Source: Ceratodon purpureus (taxonomy: Eukaryota; Streptophyta; Bryopsida; Pseudoditrichales; Ditrichaceae). Taken from it: a stretch of 64,000 nucleotides of DNA. A program made the translations under genes and the position numbers. Under the pieces are notes generated by a model. The model saw only the letters and a list, made by a program, of their open reading frames with translations. It had not been told where the DNA came from and did not search any database. The number at the start of each line of letters is the position of its first letter. Position 1 is the first letter of the stretch. The stretch is from positions 13,600,858 through 13,664,857 of the forward strand of contig CM026423.1 of NCBI GenBank assembly GCA_014871385.1, given 5' to 3'. Below are positions 1 to 15,000 of this stretch, in pieces.

Positions 1-35
1 AATTATAATTCAATTAGATATGTTGGGATACTCAC

Positions 36-3000
36 CGCCCACTCATCTACTCCAAGTAAACCTCCGAGATATTCTGCGGTTGGCTGAAGAATCTTTTGAT
101 AGTATTCGGCTTTATCTTGCAATGCAAGTCGCGTACGATCAAGCACCGCCTTCGTTCTCAAAGCCCAGTTATGGCTTTTGTTTTGGATGATGTCCATAAC
201 GTTGTACCAATCCTGCACAAGTGTTCCAGAAACTGATGTTAAGAACCCGGGAAGATATATGCCTACTCGATATGCTCGTCACTTCGCCAGTTCTTCTCAA
301 CTTTAAACTTCTCATCTGAAGCGTCATTTCAGCAAGTAATCCAGATAAACAAATCACATACACAGGCATGTAGATTATGCAGCTGGTTAACTTCACAATA
401 TCAGCTCTTCCTGTGCTAAATTTTCATACCTTCAAACAGTACACGAGCTCTTCATTGTTGTTGCTTGACAAGGCCAAATTCTCAACCACCATACTGATGA
501 CAAGTGCTAGCTCCTGCAAGTATTCCAAGTTATATCGTGAGCATGGATTCAACTCACATGTCAGCATTCAAACTAAAGACAAGATCAGAATAGGGCAACT
601 TAGCAGCATTAACAAAAACGACATTTCAATACAAAGTGAAGTTGCTAAGTGGTCTGACTAAAGGGCTCGAAATAAATACCTGTGGTCCTGCATTGGCAAG
701 GCCCTCTAGACCACGCTCAACAGCTGTTCGCACAGTTGAGTCTAAGGCCAAGTCCAGGAAGATGATATCTCGAAGTCGGTCATGAGGTTTTAATAAAGTT
801 GGCCTCAGTTCTCTCCGTGCTTCAAGTAAGCCCTGAAGTAAAGAATTTCGACATGAGAATAGTTCTTAAGGAAATGTCTACCATGATTGAATCACAATAT
901 AATAACTAGATAGAAACATCGTATCAAAGTGCGGACATAAAGGCTACTGATGTAATCCTTTGATGCCTACGCGCGATAGTCTGCACATAGTTGCCCACGA
1001 AAGTGGATACAGCCAAAATTGTGGAGCCAACTCTCGAAAGGTCTGGACCCGGAATCATGTGCAACTTCATAATCATGGCAAAACTAATATCCTACAGTAT
1101 AAGATTTTATGAGTGGAAGATTGGGTACCTCAAGTAATGGCAAAACATTCCTGTCTTCAACATGCTCCAGGACAAAAGCTAGAAGTTGCTGCATTCAATA
1201 AAGATTCAACTTCTTGAGATGAATACTACACTTAAGCAGAACATAAAGAATATCCTAACCTTCAACCTACGAGTCCAAATTATGTGTCTCAAATACATAT
1301 ACAGGTGCACAACTGAGATAATCATAATTCAATACTATGTGCGATTACCCTTCAGTCCCAGAACCAATTTAAGCATCATGATAAAGTATGTATCTATCTT
1401 GGCGCAGGCATATAGACATAAAGTTAACCAAACTTACAGGTAAAGCTCCAGACAGACCACTTATCGGATGGATTTTAACGTCACCCATAAAGCCGCTTCC
1501 CTGGAATAAACACCATAATCTCAGGGTCAGGCTTGGATTTAGATATCATTCAAGCCACTTCAAAGTTGAAATATTCGAGAATTCCCAACATTGAATCAAT
1601 AACTTCAATTTTAAACCGGGTTATCGTACAAACAACGATGGAGAAAAGTGCGTTTCCAAGTTCAAATCCAGGACGCTGCAACGAGGACCAACCTGAGCAG
1701 TGTAGCCCATGCAGGCTTGAATAGCAGATTCCAAGTCAGCACCGGAGTGAACAGCCTGTCACATGCCAAGCACTAATTAGACCAAGACTCATCGAACTAT
1801 AACGCACATCTGAAAACGCAGCTCATCCTATAATTGACAATTACAACTAGTATCATTAGAGTTTCTATCCAATTGTACTCATAGACGGGAAGAAGGTGCC
1901 AATGTATTTATACATACCTTCAAAGTTCTCAAATAGTTCGTAAGATCTCTGATAAGACCATCCTTCTGGTCGTGTCTCAAGCTAGGTTCTGAACAGATCT
2001 GACGGTCATAGCTCTTCATGCGTTCTTTGGTGACTCCATTGTCATTCAGGGTCTTCCAGTACACTGTCATGTTAAAATCACTCTTAATGTAGTCCAGAAG
2101 TGCCTGCAAGCACAATGGTTGATAACCACCTTATCATTAGAGACAGAAGATCAATTGGATCGTCTAATCATTCGAATTCTCTACGACCCGAATTTGCAGA
2201 ACGACTAAATGCATTCATTTCCGTGAAATGGTACGAAAATCTGGCACATGATAGGAGAATATAAGATGGAGCATATCCTAGCCTAGCGCAAGGATTACTC
2301 TTAGTAAACAAGGGCGACTCTTGCGGCTCTCTTCCACATTACATGATGACAACTTAGACGATATGAGTACGTCAACTCCTTTAATGCAGCGTGCAACATT
2401 TCATGACACTTGTCCGGACATGAGGGGAAGCAATCACCTGGCAAATGACCACATCATCTGGGCTAGTGTTGTTGTGAAGCTTCTGATGCCACTCTTCCAT
2501 CATACCGCCCGCACAGTCATTATTGCGCTGCAGATCGATACCAATTCGGCAAGATGTTAATATATTGAGCAGGAAAATACCAGATCAGTGGATATCAGTG
2601 CTATCGTCATTCTTCCACTGAAACGAAAACTTCAATTCTTCGTAGTCCAAATCTATCATGTCCTTGAATCCGCATCTAGTCACTCTCACTTGCTGCGGCC
2701 TACGGGTAATGAAATAACTCACCTGAATAACAAGGATTTCATCTCGAATACGTTGGCCCACATCACCTTCTCCTCCACGCCCAACAGTACCCATAATGAG
2801 ACGGATCATCTCCCTGTTCTCAGGCTGCTCGGTGTACATTTCTCGGAGCAGATTGGTAAGTCTGTCCTGAGCTGCACTGATCTCTCTGCACCAATACCCA
2901 CATATTTCTTTGTAAATGCCATGCCAATACAGAAGTAGCGAAGATGCTAGAATGTTAACTAAAAAACAAAAGATGATAACCTTCGACAATAGGAAATGAA

Positions 3001-6000
3001 CTCGTGTCTCTAGAACAGTAATTTGAAATACATATGTGTTATAGTGAGCAATATAATTCTTTTAGTTTATCCCACTATACCCGCTATCACGAGTAGATAC
3101 ATCTGGTCGGAGACCACTAACCTGGGCTTCACATTGTAGTTTTTGTTCCAAGTTAACTGTCTAGTGGCCATGAACCGCAACCAAACCAAAATTCCAGCCT
3201 GGGCAAGCTCCCCTTCCTCCTTAGCCCGTTCAGTCAACCCAGTAGCAATGTTGTATCTGCACACCACCAAAAAATTGGGATAACAAGAACAATTACTCAT
3301 TAAGAAAATTAGGCATGATAACACTGCCAATACAAATGTTGACAATATGAACGAATCATCACGATACAATACACTGTGCAAGATGCCAGTAATACTGTCA
3401 TGGTGTCAAAGTAATGAATCCAAGTGATGAACTGCATTCCTTCTGCAGCTACATTGACTATTAAAAAATGAACTATTAAAAAGTGCAGCGTTTTAGAATG
3501 GAGATCACCAAAATGATTGGTCAGGATGGTGGCAATAATGTAATTTACAAAAACCTGTTCCTCTGATAATTACTGTATTACGGTCATGCAACCCAGTAGG
3601 TCCCATATTGAGGAATAAAGAGGAAGACTGTTCGACCACGCACCTATGCATAAGGGAGCGTTCGGCTTCACTCTCTTGACTAGCGATATCTTCGAGGAAA
3701 TCTTTTGCGGTTCCTTCTCCATTTCCAACAGCCTAAAGTGATTACACAAGTAATATTAGAAATCGTAACAAATAGGACTGCATATGCTCGTACTGTTTAC
3801 AGTGGGTGCACAAGGCTACATTATTAGAAACAAAGGCTAGTTCTCTATACTGTAGTTAACTTATTTGGCAGACTCCATAATGTGCACAGTTAATTACAAA
3901 ATCAAACCGAGTCTGTAAGTTCGTGTACCTTAAACTCTTTCTTCTCCTTTGGCTGTACAGAGACATAATAGTCTGATCCATTATCCTTGTACCAGTTGCC
4001 CCCACTATGCATTACAAATGGCAGACCAATGAAGTTGTGATCTCCAAGGTCAATTGTAATACCCTGAATCACCGCCCAAACCAGTCACACAAATATGAAC
4101 AGCTGAGATGCATAGGACAAGTAAAAATGAGGAAACGTACCTCCTCAAAAAAGCAGTTAACGAACCAGAATGATGTTAAATCAAAAATTTACCTGAAGAG
4201 AGTCATCCCCGGCAAAGCCTGCCTTAAACTGAGTATCAACTGTGCCGTCTAAAGGTGTAGAATCCGCAGGTATAACAGTCTCCGGAGGCGGCTGCATTAG
4301 CAAAAAACCTCTTGTTAATTGTCGCTATTTACCGTAGTGGCAAGCTTTCCAGACCAAAGTGATTTTCCTCTGTAAGACTATGCAAACTAATAGAGAAACA
4401 GCACTTTGCTGATCGCATACTTTTTTATCACCCTACTTGTGGCTCTTCGGCGATAAATCTACTCTCCACGTACACAAAACGAGGGCCTCTTCCTGGATGT
4501 GGATTAAATTCAAATTGAACAATACCCATGGACCAGATTTAGTGAATTTAGCTAGCATTACCAGCAATCAAGTATTCAAGCGCTATGATTATAAGCTTAC
4601 TGCGAGGCTAGAGTTGAAAGACATCTATCGTATTTTCCTTTATGACAGAAGAAGGGTAGGATTTAAACATACCGCCCACTCCCTTGCGTGGTCCTTGGAA
4701 ACTGCCCAACGCATAACTAGAGGCTCCTTGAAGTTTGTACCAATTTGGACACGGACTTTGTCTTCAATCTTGGTAACCAGTACCTATAACAACATCAATG
4801 CTCAGTGTGTGGCCAGATAAAATCATATTGCAAAAGGACATCAGATGAATATAAAGCTCTACATTGTGAGATAAAACGCATCATCATGTTCGACACACAG
4901 CACTTTGGACGAAATTTACAGAATTCTCCAATCCAGTTACTAGTCTGTCGTTGTTTAAGACAACATAAACTCATGCTAGTAATGCTGATGTGAAACATGC
5001 CTAAGGCAAGAAAACGAGATATTGATTTAGAACTTACAAGAAGGTCTTCATAACCAGCTTTGAAGAACTTCTTCAAAATCACCTCGCTTCCCTCAGCGGC
5101 TTCTAACCTCTGAGCAGCTTTCTTCAAAGGAGGGAGTTCTCTAGGAGGAGGAGGTGTTCCTGATCCTGCCTTGGCACCAGCAGTGAACCTATTGAACAGA
5201 TCATCGGTGCTCCGCCTATTCCTCGAGATTCTCGACATATGCTGCACATGCCCTGACTGGCTGCTTCCGTTGTTCGACTTCGGCGTCCCATTGCTGCTTG
5301 ATTCCTGCTTTTTACCACCTTGTAGTCTTTCTCTAATTGTGTCGATGGAAACTCCCTGAGCAACCTCCATTTGCAGTTCTTTCCGAGCTTCCTCATATTC
5401 GGCCTGTAAGACGGATATATGTCACTTCAGTTGTCATTCACGAGTCATTCATTTCTCAAGACATCTATTAATCTATAAAGGTCATTCGGTCAGCAACATC
5501 CAATTAAGTGATGGACCAATTGACTGGTACCCTCAAGTGCTTCGGACCAGGGTTCATTAGAGCATTCAGAAGTACCCTTCTCTTCTTAGAAATTATAGCC
5601 ATACAAAAATTTCAGCAATAGAATCGCCGTTCACATTGGTTATATGCTCTCTCTTACCTTTTCTTGTTCGGGAGAGTAGTTTTGCCTTCCGTTGCGTTCC
5701 CAACGCAGATATGACTGGACTCCAACAAGGTCCTCGGGAACACTGACCCCTGAAAAATCCACATTCAATTGTGGGATGTCGATTCGGAAGTTGCTACCAT
5801 TTAACTTGTACCTAAAAAAGCATAATTTCCACAAATTGTTAACAGTTGAAATGTGATCAAGATCAGGATGGCCTAGAAGTCTGCAGGAATCAAGGGTACT
5901 CCAAAACCAGCTCACAAAGTAGATGATGTTACATATCAGGCTAAGATGAAAGTTCTACAAGTGCAAGAAAGCCAACTCAAGTTTCTGATTTATACTAAGT

Positions 6001-8022
6001 ACAATAACATCAATAGCAACCAATGCAGGATACCCACAGCATTAAGAGAATGTGCTCACCAATGATTCCTGTTTTTATCAACCAAAAGAAACTCTACAGC
6101 GTTCAGGCTGAAGTCGGGGAAGGAAACGGTAACGGACGCTGTGTCTCCTGTCTGCATCAGCATATCATAAAATTCATCTACGTTAGAATAAAACGAACGT
6201 AAAATCCAAGATTCTACAAATAAGCCAATGTATCAATAGTTCTGGCTAGAGATAACTGTGTTCCAGGGAAACATCGTTGCTCTTGTGCAGCCTAGACAAA
6301 ACTTTGTCACGAAAAAATCTGTCAGTTGCTTTAGTTCCTAAAGCTGGATTTCTAGCGCTCGAATGTGGTACCATTCACACATTCACGAGCAAACAGAACA
6401 AGAAAAAAAATTATCGCACCTTATGAAAGGGAGACTGTACTGCCCCATGATTTTCGTAACTTCCTTCGGGACGATTAGCTGGCAGTATCCACGCACTGCA
6501 TACCAAAGGTCTCGTTAGAAACAGTAAAAATTCTTCATGTCCTGCTCTATGTGATCAAGACAGTGAATCTAGTAACCTGCGAAGTTTGGATGTAATGCCC
6601 TAAATGTAGAAGAAACAGAAAGTTTACGACTTGAAGTCGCCTATTGCTGGAATACGTAAGTTCCCAATTCCCCACAGTTTATCGAGTCACATATTCCTAG
6701 GATACTTGATGCCTCTTTTCACAACAATGGATGAATCCACCAGACGGACAAGGGAGCCAGACTGAGCAGGAAGATAGGGGGGAGATGAGTGCTTACTTGT
6801 TCCCGGGCTGCAATGCGCCCCAGTGAAGAAGTAGTGAATCAACATGACAGTTTGAAACTTCGAATTGCAGTGTTGCGGGTTTGTCGGTGGCAGGGCCAGT
6901 TGCTTTGACCTAAAATCAAAGAATTTAATCATCAACGTTTGTGCGTAATAAAATAAATAAAAAAAGATACATCAATTGTCAATGACGACCACGTGAGAAT
7001 CTTGACTCTAGTAACATTCAATAGGACAAATACGCTACCGACAACACTATTATAGCTTAACTGGCATACCTTTAGCTTAATGCCATCATCAATCGAGAAC
7101 TCCTTCGTAGTCTGTGACAGAACAAAAACGAAAATGTCAATGCACAGCTTCACGAAGCACTAAGACTCGTTACAAGAGCAATATTTTCAGCGCATACCCT
7201 ACTCCAAACAAGGACTCAAAGTCTTCGTTGAGCGTACATCATCCGATTAATGGAGGCCCTAAAATGTTGATACCTAATCAAATTTAGCTCTAGGGACGAC
7301 CACATGTAAATCACCATATTCCTCACTTCATCGCAAGACACCCAAAGACTCAATGTGGTGACATGGAAACTCTGTTATTGGAAAGGTACAGTAGCCTACA
7401 CTAAGATTCCATTGAAGGAGAATGCGACAAGTTAACGCACATTTTTCAATGCAAAAAACGCGTGCATATATCTAAAAACGTAGACTGCCACTCACGTTAC
7501 CCTAGAACAACTCCATATCCCCCAAGTGACCTCTAGTTTAATTTGCAGGAATTCTCAATTACAGCAGCGTTGTAGCTCCGGACATTCTTCGAGAGTTGCA
7601 TTTATCTCTGCAACGCTTCATTTCAGTCCTAAAGATGACAAGTAATAACTGCCTTAGCATGTGTTACGTGATGCCCTAGAAGCATTACCAAAGAACAAAC
7701 ACAAACTCACCTCTGCCACTTCAGTCGCTGTTGCGACAATAGCTCTTGGGGAGAGCACCACAGCACGCTTGGTCCTCCGATTGCCACTCTTACTCAAACT
7801 TGGCACCAGCAAGTGAGAAGATCGCGACACAAAGCTACTCTTAAGAGTGCTCTTCAAGAGTCGGGAGCTAGAGCTTGATATTGTGGGAGCACCGGAGCAC
7901 TTGCATTGTGGAAATTCAACACTGCAGACGCTGGCTCGCCGGCCTGTCTCCTGACAGTGGAGCCCGGAGATGGCAGCAGACGAGACGGAATTGGTCTTTG
8001 AAAGAACTCCATGGCTCTGCAT
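36..8022 (-). CDS. GWD1: alpha-glucan water dikinase, chloroplastic (N-terminal 921 aa; C-terminus off window)
   Basis: Phosphorylates starch glucan chains at C6 using ATP, giving AMP and Pi, in the plastid stroma; needed for transitory starch breakdown (family knowledge). I read 21 coding exons with GT-AG borders and a continuous frame: 8022-7711, 7111-7070, 6909-6797, 6495-6420, 6151-6060, 5811-5658, 5403-5038, 4783-4673, 4291-4193, 4063-3929, 3732-3644, 3256-3122, 2885-2723, 2527-2438, 2103-1918, 1755-1693, 1500-1438, 1188-1129, 832-680, 513-430, 212-36. Exon 1 is a Ser/Arg-rich transit peptide. Starch-binding CBM45 modules are seen at about residues 118-205 (LLHWGALQPG) and 390-500 (VMRWAVSKDHAREWA). 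Core family blocks follow, such as GTVGRGGEGDVGQRIRDEIL and EEWHQKLHNNTSPDDV. The phosphohistidine and ATP-grasp-like domains lie beyond the left edge, so catalytic competence cannot be judged. No lesion seen. Confidence 0.97.
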
Positions 8023-9700
8023 TTTGAGATTACCTCAATAACACCGTCAAATGCACAGCATCCAGGATTGAACAAATCCCAATTCAATTGGCAGAGGAGT
8101 GTGTAACGTGACTACCTGCAAGAACAATTTCAAGGAATTTCAATGTCAGCAACCAGATGAGGTATTTCATAAAGCCCAATTCACAAATGCTACGGATTGC
8201 ATGTCCATGTTTTGACTACCAGCTAAAACCAATAGTTTAGTCGAGGATACAATCAGTCGATCGGTAGAGGAATGCTAAATCAGATTCCTACACAGATACA
8301 ATAATGCAGCTGTGAAATGCAGTGATCTTTGTGGTACGCTAGTGATGGCTAAACCATAGTAGAAGTAAACGGTCTATCCAGAGAGACTGAAGTAGGAATA
8401 AATCAACGACGAGAGAACCTGAAGAGCATGCTAAATTCCACATGCTCCAAGGAATCTTATTCCAGGTCCACTGATATGTTAAGGAGTACGTTAAGGACTA
8501 GAGTTAGATCAGTAGCATTATATGAGGTCAGCTCAAAGACTCAACTAAGCCAGGCCGCGAGGGCATGCAGCCCGCAGTTAGAAATCACATGAGGCACACC
8601 TGGTGTGAGACCGAAAGTGGCACAACAAACGAAAAGAAAACCGACAGGCGCAGGATCCGACACGGCGAACACCGAAACGAAACCCGCCACGATCTTCATA
8701 AATTCAATGCCAAGTCTCTATCAACCCCCCCAGAAACAATGCTTCCCAATCTAACCATAGCAACGAGCGGCTTATGAACTCTATCCCCGTCCTCAAATTA
8801 AGAACCCTCACTTCCAGCTCATATAAACAGAAATCAAAAACACTCACACTCAAACACCATCCCTCACATTTCAACACTCCATGCCCAAAAGCTCACCATA
8901 AAACGTAAAACGAATGTGCAAAAAGCACCTCAATACCACCCTCTCCACAAAACTACAGAACTCTAACCAGAAACAAAACAACTTCAAGCCACCACTTCCC
9001 AGAACAAACACACAAACTCACAAACTCAGAACCTCTCCAACACCCAATTCCAAACCTACAGCCAACAATCTCACCAGCAACAAACAACCCACCTCACAAC
9101 GAATCCCACCCACAGCTAGCTCCCAAATAGAGCCACGATCATCACCAAAACTACAATCTCTCAAGGGAAAGCTCACACCTCCATCTCTCCCTCTCACGCT
9201 CCAACAAACGCCTACAAAACAGAACAAATTCTAACACCCCATCCCGAAAACTCCCCAAAAATCACCTGCTTCTCCAAAAAAGCGCGGAACTTCGAACCCA
9301 GGAGAGACAATCAACCCAAGTAGGGGACCCAGTTGATGAGAGATTCAGGGGCAGCGAGGATCGTCACCTAGATGCAGAGTGCGGCCTCCGAGTGAGAGAG
9401 CTCTGTCTCTTCGACTCCGGATTCTCGTGAGCTGGAGCTTGGGGCCAGCAATGTGAGCTGGAAACTGGACCAAATGGTGTGTGCGAGGGGTCAAAAGAAG
9501 CGCTCCGAAATATCCTACGAGGGAGCATGCATCGCCCGCATCCGCACCGCAGAATTCCGCGACGAGGGCCGCGCGACGATCGATGGGATTCCTGCGGGCG
9601 TCGACGACGCTCTGCCTCAACGGGTTCCACCGCACTCGTCTCCGCCTTCTCATGGGCCCCCAACCCCTCCCTCACCCGTCACCTCACCCCTATGCCGCCA
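8023..9700 (-). promoter_or_regulatory. GWD 5' leader and promoter region, probable leader intron
   Basis: On the minus strand an acceptor (TTCTTGCAG, about 8116) lies upstream of the GWD ATG. A donor-like AG|GTGATTTT sits near 9268, so a leader intron of about 1.1 kb is possible. The stretch is unusually rich in A and C on the plus strand between 8800 and 9250, meaning T/G-rich in the transcribed strand, which fits a plant leader intron. Short ORFs here look like composition artefacts. Transcript evidence is absent; the intron is inference. Confidence 0.35.
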
Positions 9701-12094
9701 TTATCTACCCCGTGTCTACATCTCCCACACTATAATCTACGTCGGGAGAGGAAAATGTCGGTTTAGAAAACCCGCTCATCCAAACCCGTTACAATGCCAA
9801 AAAAAATGAGTTATCTAGGAAGAGCTGCTCTGAAATCTACGCTTTTTGCATATTATGAGGTTTAGGGTGGGTAGTGCTACGTGGAGGGTACACGTTGGAT
9901 CAAAACAGACGGTCTCGATGGGATCTAAGGGGATCGACGGTCAAAGATTCTGGATTCGACGATTTCTCGGGGTGGGCTTTGGATCTGGGGGGGTGGGTTG
10001 ATCGGGGCCGTTGGTGGCGAAGAGTTGGAGTAACGGTCGTAGGATACTTTGGGTGGGTTGCTTTGCGATATTTAGGTCGCCCAATGCCGTGGGGGTTGGG
10101 TGATGGTGGTGGTGGTGGTGTTGCAACTGGGTTGTGGGGGAGCTGGGTCCACTGAAGTGGGCTTCCAGTGGGAGAGAATCATGGTGAATTTCTTGTCCAT
10201 ACGCTGTTCTCCCTCTTTGGTTCTGGAAACTTCATGATTCAATTCTAGAAAGTTCATTGGTTTCAGTGGGAGCCTCTGAATTCGTTTATTCCCTGATCAG
10301 GAGCATCTGAGAAAAAGCTTTAATGGTAAACATGAGATTATTCCATTACCAAGTAGTAACATATTACACGTCTCCTATCATGCTTTCGCCAAGAATTCTA
10401 TAAGTACTGTGTGCGAAAAAAACCATTCAATCTCTACCTCATCATCTACCAAGCATGAAAATGATGCCAAAGTCACATGACTATGTGGTTGTAGAAAGCG
10501 GGTGTTCATGGATTGCAATGATCAACCCAGCTACTAAATGAAAGAGAGAATTCTCCTCCATAATGGAGTAAAAACACTTCCAAAAAACCATTCCCATTGA
10601 AGTAGCGCAAATACTCCATAAAAATGAAAGAATTAGAATGTTATTTTTCATTGTGCTCCTGCAAGTTGAGGGCACCTTTCATAAGCCATGAATCTCCCTT
10701 CAATCATGCAGGCCCAAAAACCGAGAGGGCGCCCTGACCATCCACCAGAGAGGATGAGTATAAACCATCCATTTGAGTAAAATAATTCGAGTAAAATCCT
10801 CCCCAACATGACAGAGACTGCCCAATGACAACCCTCACTCACTCACAGTCTGCAGCACCAGCCCACTCCCTTAGACCCGAAGTACAGGCCGCGGAAGCCG
10901 TAGATGGAGCGCCATCGGACGGCCCGATCACACACGAGACAAGTGCTGAGCCCAATGCAAGTGCTGCATTGCCAAGTGGGCGGCACGGAGGAGCTCTTGT
11001 AATGCTGTGACGCGTGGCAGAGAAGCTTGTCCTCCACTTGGGGGGTTCACACTGGAGGGTTTCACAGAACGTCAGGTTTCATGGTAGTCACGTGCATCGG
11101 AATGAGCCTTGACTAGAGTGATGTTGTTCTCGACAAGGTTTGCTGAATTGGAGGTTTGTTCTTTGTCTATTTTGCAACAAGGATGTTTTAAATTATGTGT
11201 AATTATGTGACTCAAATCTGTGAAAAGGCAACGGTAAGAAAAGGTTATTAGAGCATGGGCGGACATGCATCTGTACGAAATAGCTCCATTTGCAGAACGG
11301 GTCCACCTGAAAAGAGGGCAACTGCAGCCCTTCGTTCCTCATCCCATGCTGCAAGTTGCAGAATTATGAATTGCAGTATCTTCTGATTTCTTGTGTACAA
11401 GATTCTAGCTATGCCTTCGCTCTACTGTAGAACATGGAAATGCATCCGACTTATTAAGCCAAGGTGAGCTGTTAAATGAGCTTGAAATCTAACTAATTCT
11501 GCAACTGATTGATGCATAGTATGAAGGACATAGTGCTACAACACAAAGCAATTCATTCGGGAAAAGAACATACGGGGTGGATAATCAGACAATGAGAATT
11601 ACACAGCTGGCTGTAAACTTATCTGTATCCGTAGTTCTGAACCCAGATCCTCCACACCCTCCCTCGGTGGAAATTTGAAGGACCAGATTGTTGCAATCTG
11701 ATCTGTGCTCAAGCAGCATCTGTCTCGCAACCGGTAATTCCAATTGTGGTAATTACACCGTGCACAGATGGTGCTGCTGAGTGATATCGAATCAGTCAAC
11801 AATGTATTGCAGACCGAAAATGCCTCATGTGAGAGACCAAAGTCCATTCTTTGTCCACTGCTGTTACTGCTTTCCACAACATAAAGGAATCACAACATTG
11901 TGAAGCTTAACATGGCTACAATCAGAATCTGTCACCAAAAAGGTACAGCTCTGTAACAGCATGTTCTCTACACGGTTCCCTCCCAGCCTATAATCAAAGT
12001 AATCTCGATTCCAAAAATGAGCCACCCACGTCAACATCAGCATTTTGCTATGTTTACTGCGGGTCCATTACCTGATTATTTAGTAGCATTTCTG
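9701..12094. other. intergenic region between GWD and GRP94
   Basis: No convincing gene found on either strand. 9860-10160 is G-rich on the plus strand with a (GGT)n-like run near 10100-10125; the small ORFs over it are low complexity. The part nearest 12094 should hold the 3' untranslated region of the GRP94 gene. Confidence 0.5.
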
Positions 12095-15000
12095 TTATAA
12101 CTCATCGTTTACTGACAGCATACTATCGGGTTTTGAGAATTCTACTGCTTCCTTGAAAACCTGAGCCTCATCGCCGTCGCCCATAAAACTGCTGCTCGTA
12201 GGATTTTCGTTGTCAATGCCAGAAGCTTCTTTGGCCTCCTTGCCTCCAAGAGTTTCAGTCAACAAATCCACAGGCTCTGGATCCGAGATGACGTGACCTT
12301 CCTGCAAAGAGTTTGAAACAGCGTAAAACATTTCAATCAAATTAATCGAGAATATATAAGCAAATCACTCTTACTAGTTAAATGCGTCTATGAAAGCACT
12401 GAATACCCATTGTCCGATAGGAAAGTGTAGCTTACCTCCTGGTGGTCAGGTTTAGTTTTCTCGTTATCGTCAAAGTCTATGTCATCATCTTTGTTAACCT
12501 CGTCCGCTTCTTCTTGAACTTGAGCATCAGGGTCCACGTTCAAGTTCATCTTGATAACTGAGTGGATGCGAGAAGCAAAGATCTTTGGGTCGTCTAATGT
12601 GAATCCACTTTCTATCAAAGCTGTTTCGTAAAGAAGTGCAGCAGCCTGTCTGGCAACGTCATCCTGTATCATCAAATCGATAGGTAAACTTGGTTAGATT
12701 ATGACAAGTACCCGAGTTAATACACGATGTTAATTAGAATCATATATGGTGCGACTTAAAAGGGAATTAGATATACCTCTGGGTCCACTGCGATTTTCTG
12801 ACGAAGCTCTTGAATGATGGGGTGCCTAGGATTGATTTCTAGGATGCGTTTGCTCTTCATGTGAGATACCTTTGAGGAGTCAACGAATGTTTGAGCTTGC
12901 ATGACCCGTTCCATATTGGAGGACCACCCTGTCTTAGAGGTAACCACCACCGTGGGTGTGTTTGCTAGTCGAGTACTTACCTGCATGCCATCAGCACATA
13001 CAAAGTGAAATGTGATCTTTTAGATTGAACATATATACATTGATGCTAAAACGTACGTGGAGGCTCCTGGTTTCGACGAAATCAGATCTTGGCCTGTATG
13101 AAACTAACAGACTGCTACAAGGTCATTGTGTTTTTCTTAACAGGTTTGACAATTACATGAGCTTAATCTAGAACTAGAAAACTTGGGGATCATGATCTAG
13201 ATCAAATCTTGAAAAGTTGAGAGATTTCAGACTCTTTCAGAGTACACGTCCACAATTCGCGATCAGTAGAAAATATTGTGGTTTATGATCTTAACCTTAA
13301 CAGATTCTAGATTCTCGCCACTCAATATATCCTTCCACCATTTGGTTAGCTTCTTATAAGCCTTTGCCAGCTCTTTTGTTTTAGCCTTACTGTCTTTACC
13401 ACCAATCTTCAAATTATCTTTGGAGGCATCTTGCAGTTTCTTCTCCTCATATTCCGTCAAATGTTGCATCACGTACTCATCAAGAGGATCCGTAAAGTAA
13501 ATGACCTGCGCATCAGAGAAAAAAAAAGCCCAAATTATGTCTTCTAGATACTGCATTTAAGAACCAGCGTAATAGGAGAATTATAACTTGACAGTGGTTA
13601 TGTAGCCTGATAACTTTCATTTCTGATGTAATTGAATCAGGTTCTTGGTGTTAAAAACCGATTATAAGATGTTTATACGCTGGTAACGTTCATACAAGAA
13701 CTTTCATCAATTGAGAATGCAGTGATGTGAATAAAATAGCAACACATAAAAATATCCAATCTGCTTTCACATTTAATGATACAAAAGTCTGTTAATACTA
13801 AAATGTGGATGTCAATTACCATACCCAAAAACATTGATTAACTAGCGGTGTGTGTGAATATAACATTAATTCCGACAATGATAAATGAGCAAACATCACA
13901 TATTGATGAGAATTAATTAATCCCTTGGCAAGTACTTTTACAAGCCTCGATAAATTTGAATTTATCGAAAACGTTTTAGTCGAGAAGTTAACAAAAAGGT
14001 CTTAGTATTACATACCTCGTATTCTTTCTTCAGGAGTTTTTCCAACAAAGGAGACTTTTCCAACTGATTCGTATCTTGCCCAGTAATGAAGTAGATGTAG
14101 GATTGGTCAGGCTTCATGCGTGCAACATACTGGTCAAATGAAATCAACTTTTCACCCGACTTCGAGCTGCATATTATCCCCGACAAAAACTAAGTGATAC
14201 CGCACTAGATTAGAAATTGACGATAAAACAGATTATTTGACTAAGGCCAACACAATGACCTTCTAAGGATGAGTTTTGGAAAGATGCAGTTCAATCACGT
14301 CTCTACGTGCAGAGCCTTATGTACTTATTTGGCAGCAAAATTTAAAGATTATTAATATTGACGTCTAAAATGGTAAGTCTAGACGTCTATAATATGTCAA
14401 TACGGCATCCTACTACTCGAAGTGTCCCAAGAATAATCCCAGCCATTTGTGACGAGCGACCGCAATATTAGTCATTCAGTCTGTGAACGCGACTCTAAGT
14501 GCCGTATCCACAAGGATATCCGACACCCACAACTGTCTTTCATCAAGTACAAGGATGTCTCTACCAGAGTGCGGACCTGCCTAAAGAAGAGCAATCAACG
14601 AACTAAGAGAAAATTAGCATCTGACAAAGAGCAAGAGTCTCACTGAGGGAAAATTGGCATCTGAGTAAGCTGAACCTAGAAGTTTCATTATTCATTAGTG
14701 AATATGCATAAAAAAATACCTTTGGAAACGGATGAGCTTGGCTAAGCGCTTTCCGTTGGTAGTATCATCAAGAATCCCCATCTTGATAAATTTCCCATAT
14801 TCCTTCCAAAACTCAGCATACTTGCCCTTCTTCTCACTAGTTTGTTCTTCCACCTCCTCCTCCAATCCATCTGAGCAGGAGAAAGACAACGTAAACGCTA
14901 AATCTGGAATGCAATAGTTTAACGCATAGTTCGCTTTCATATATTGGTTAGCAAATACTTATGTGTCAGCAACAATCCTATCTGAAATCGGAGGTAACTA

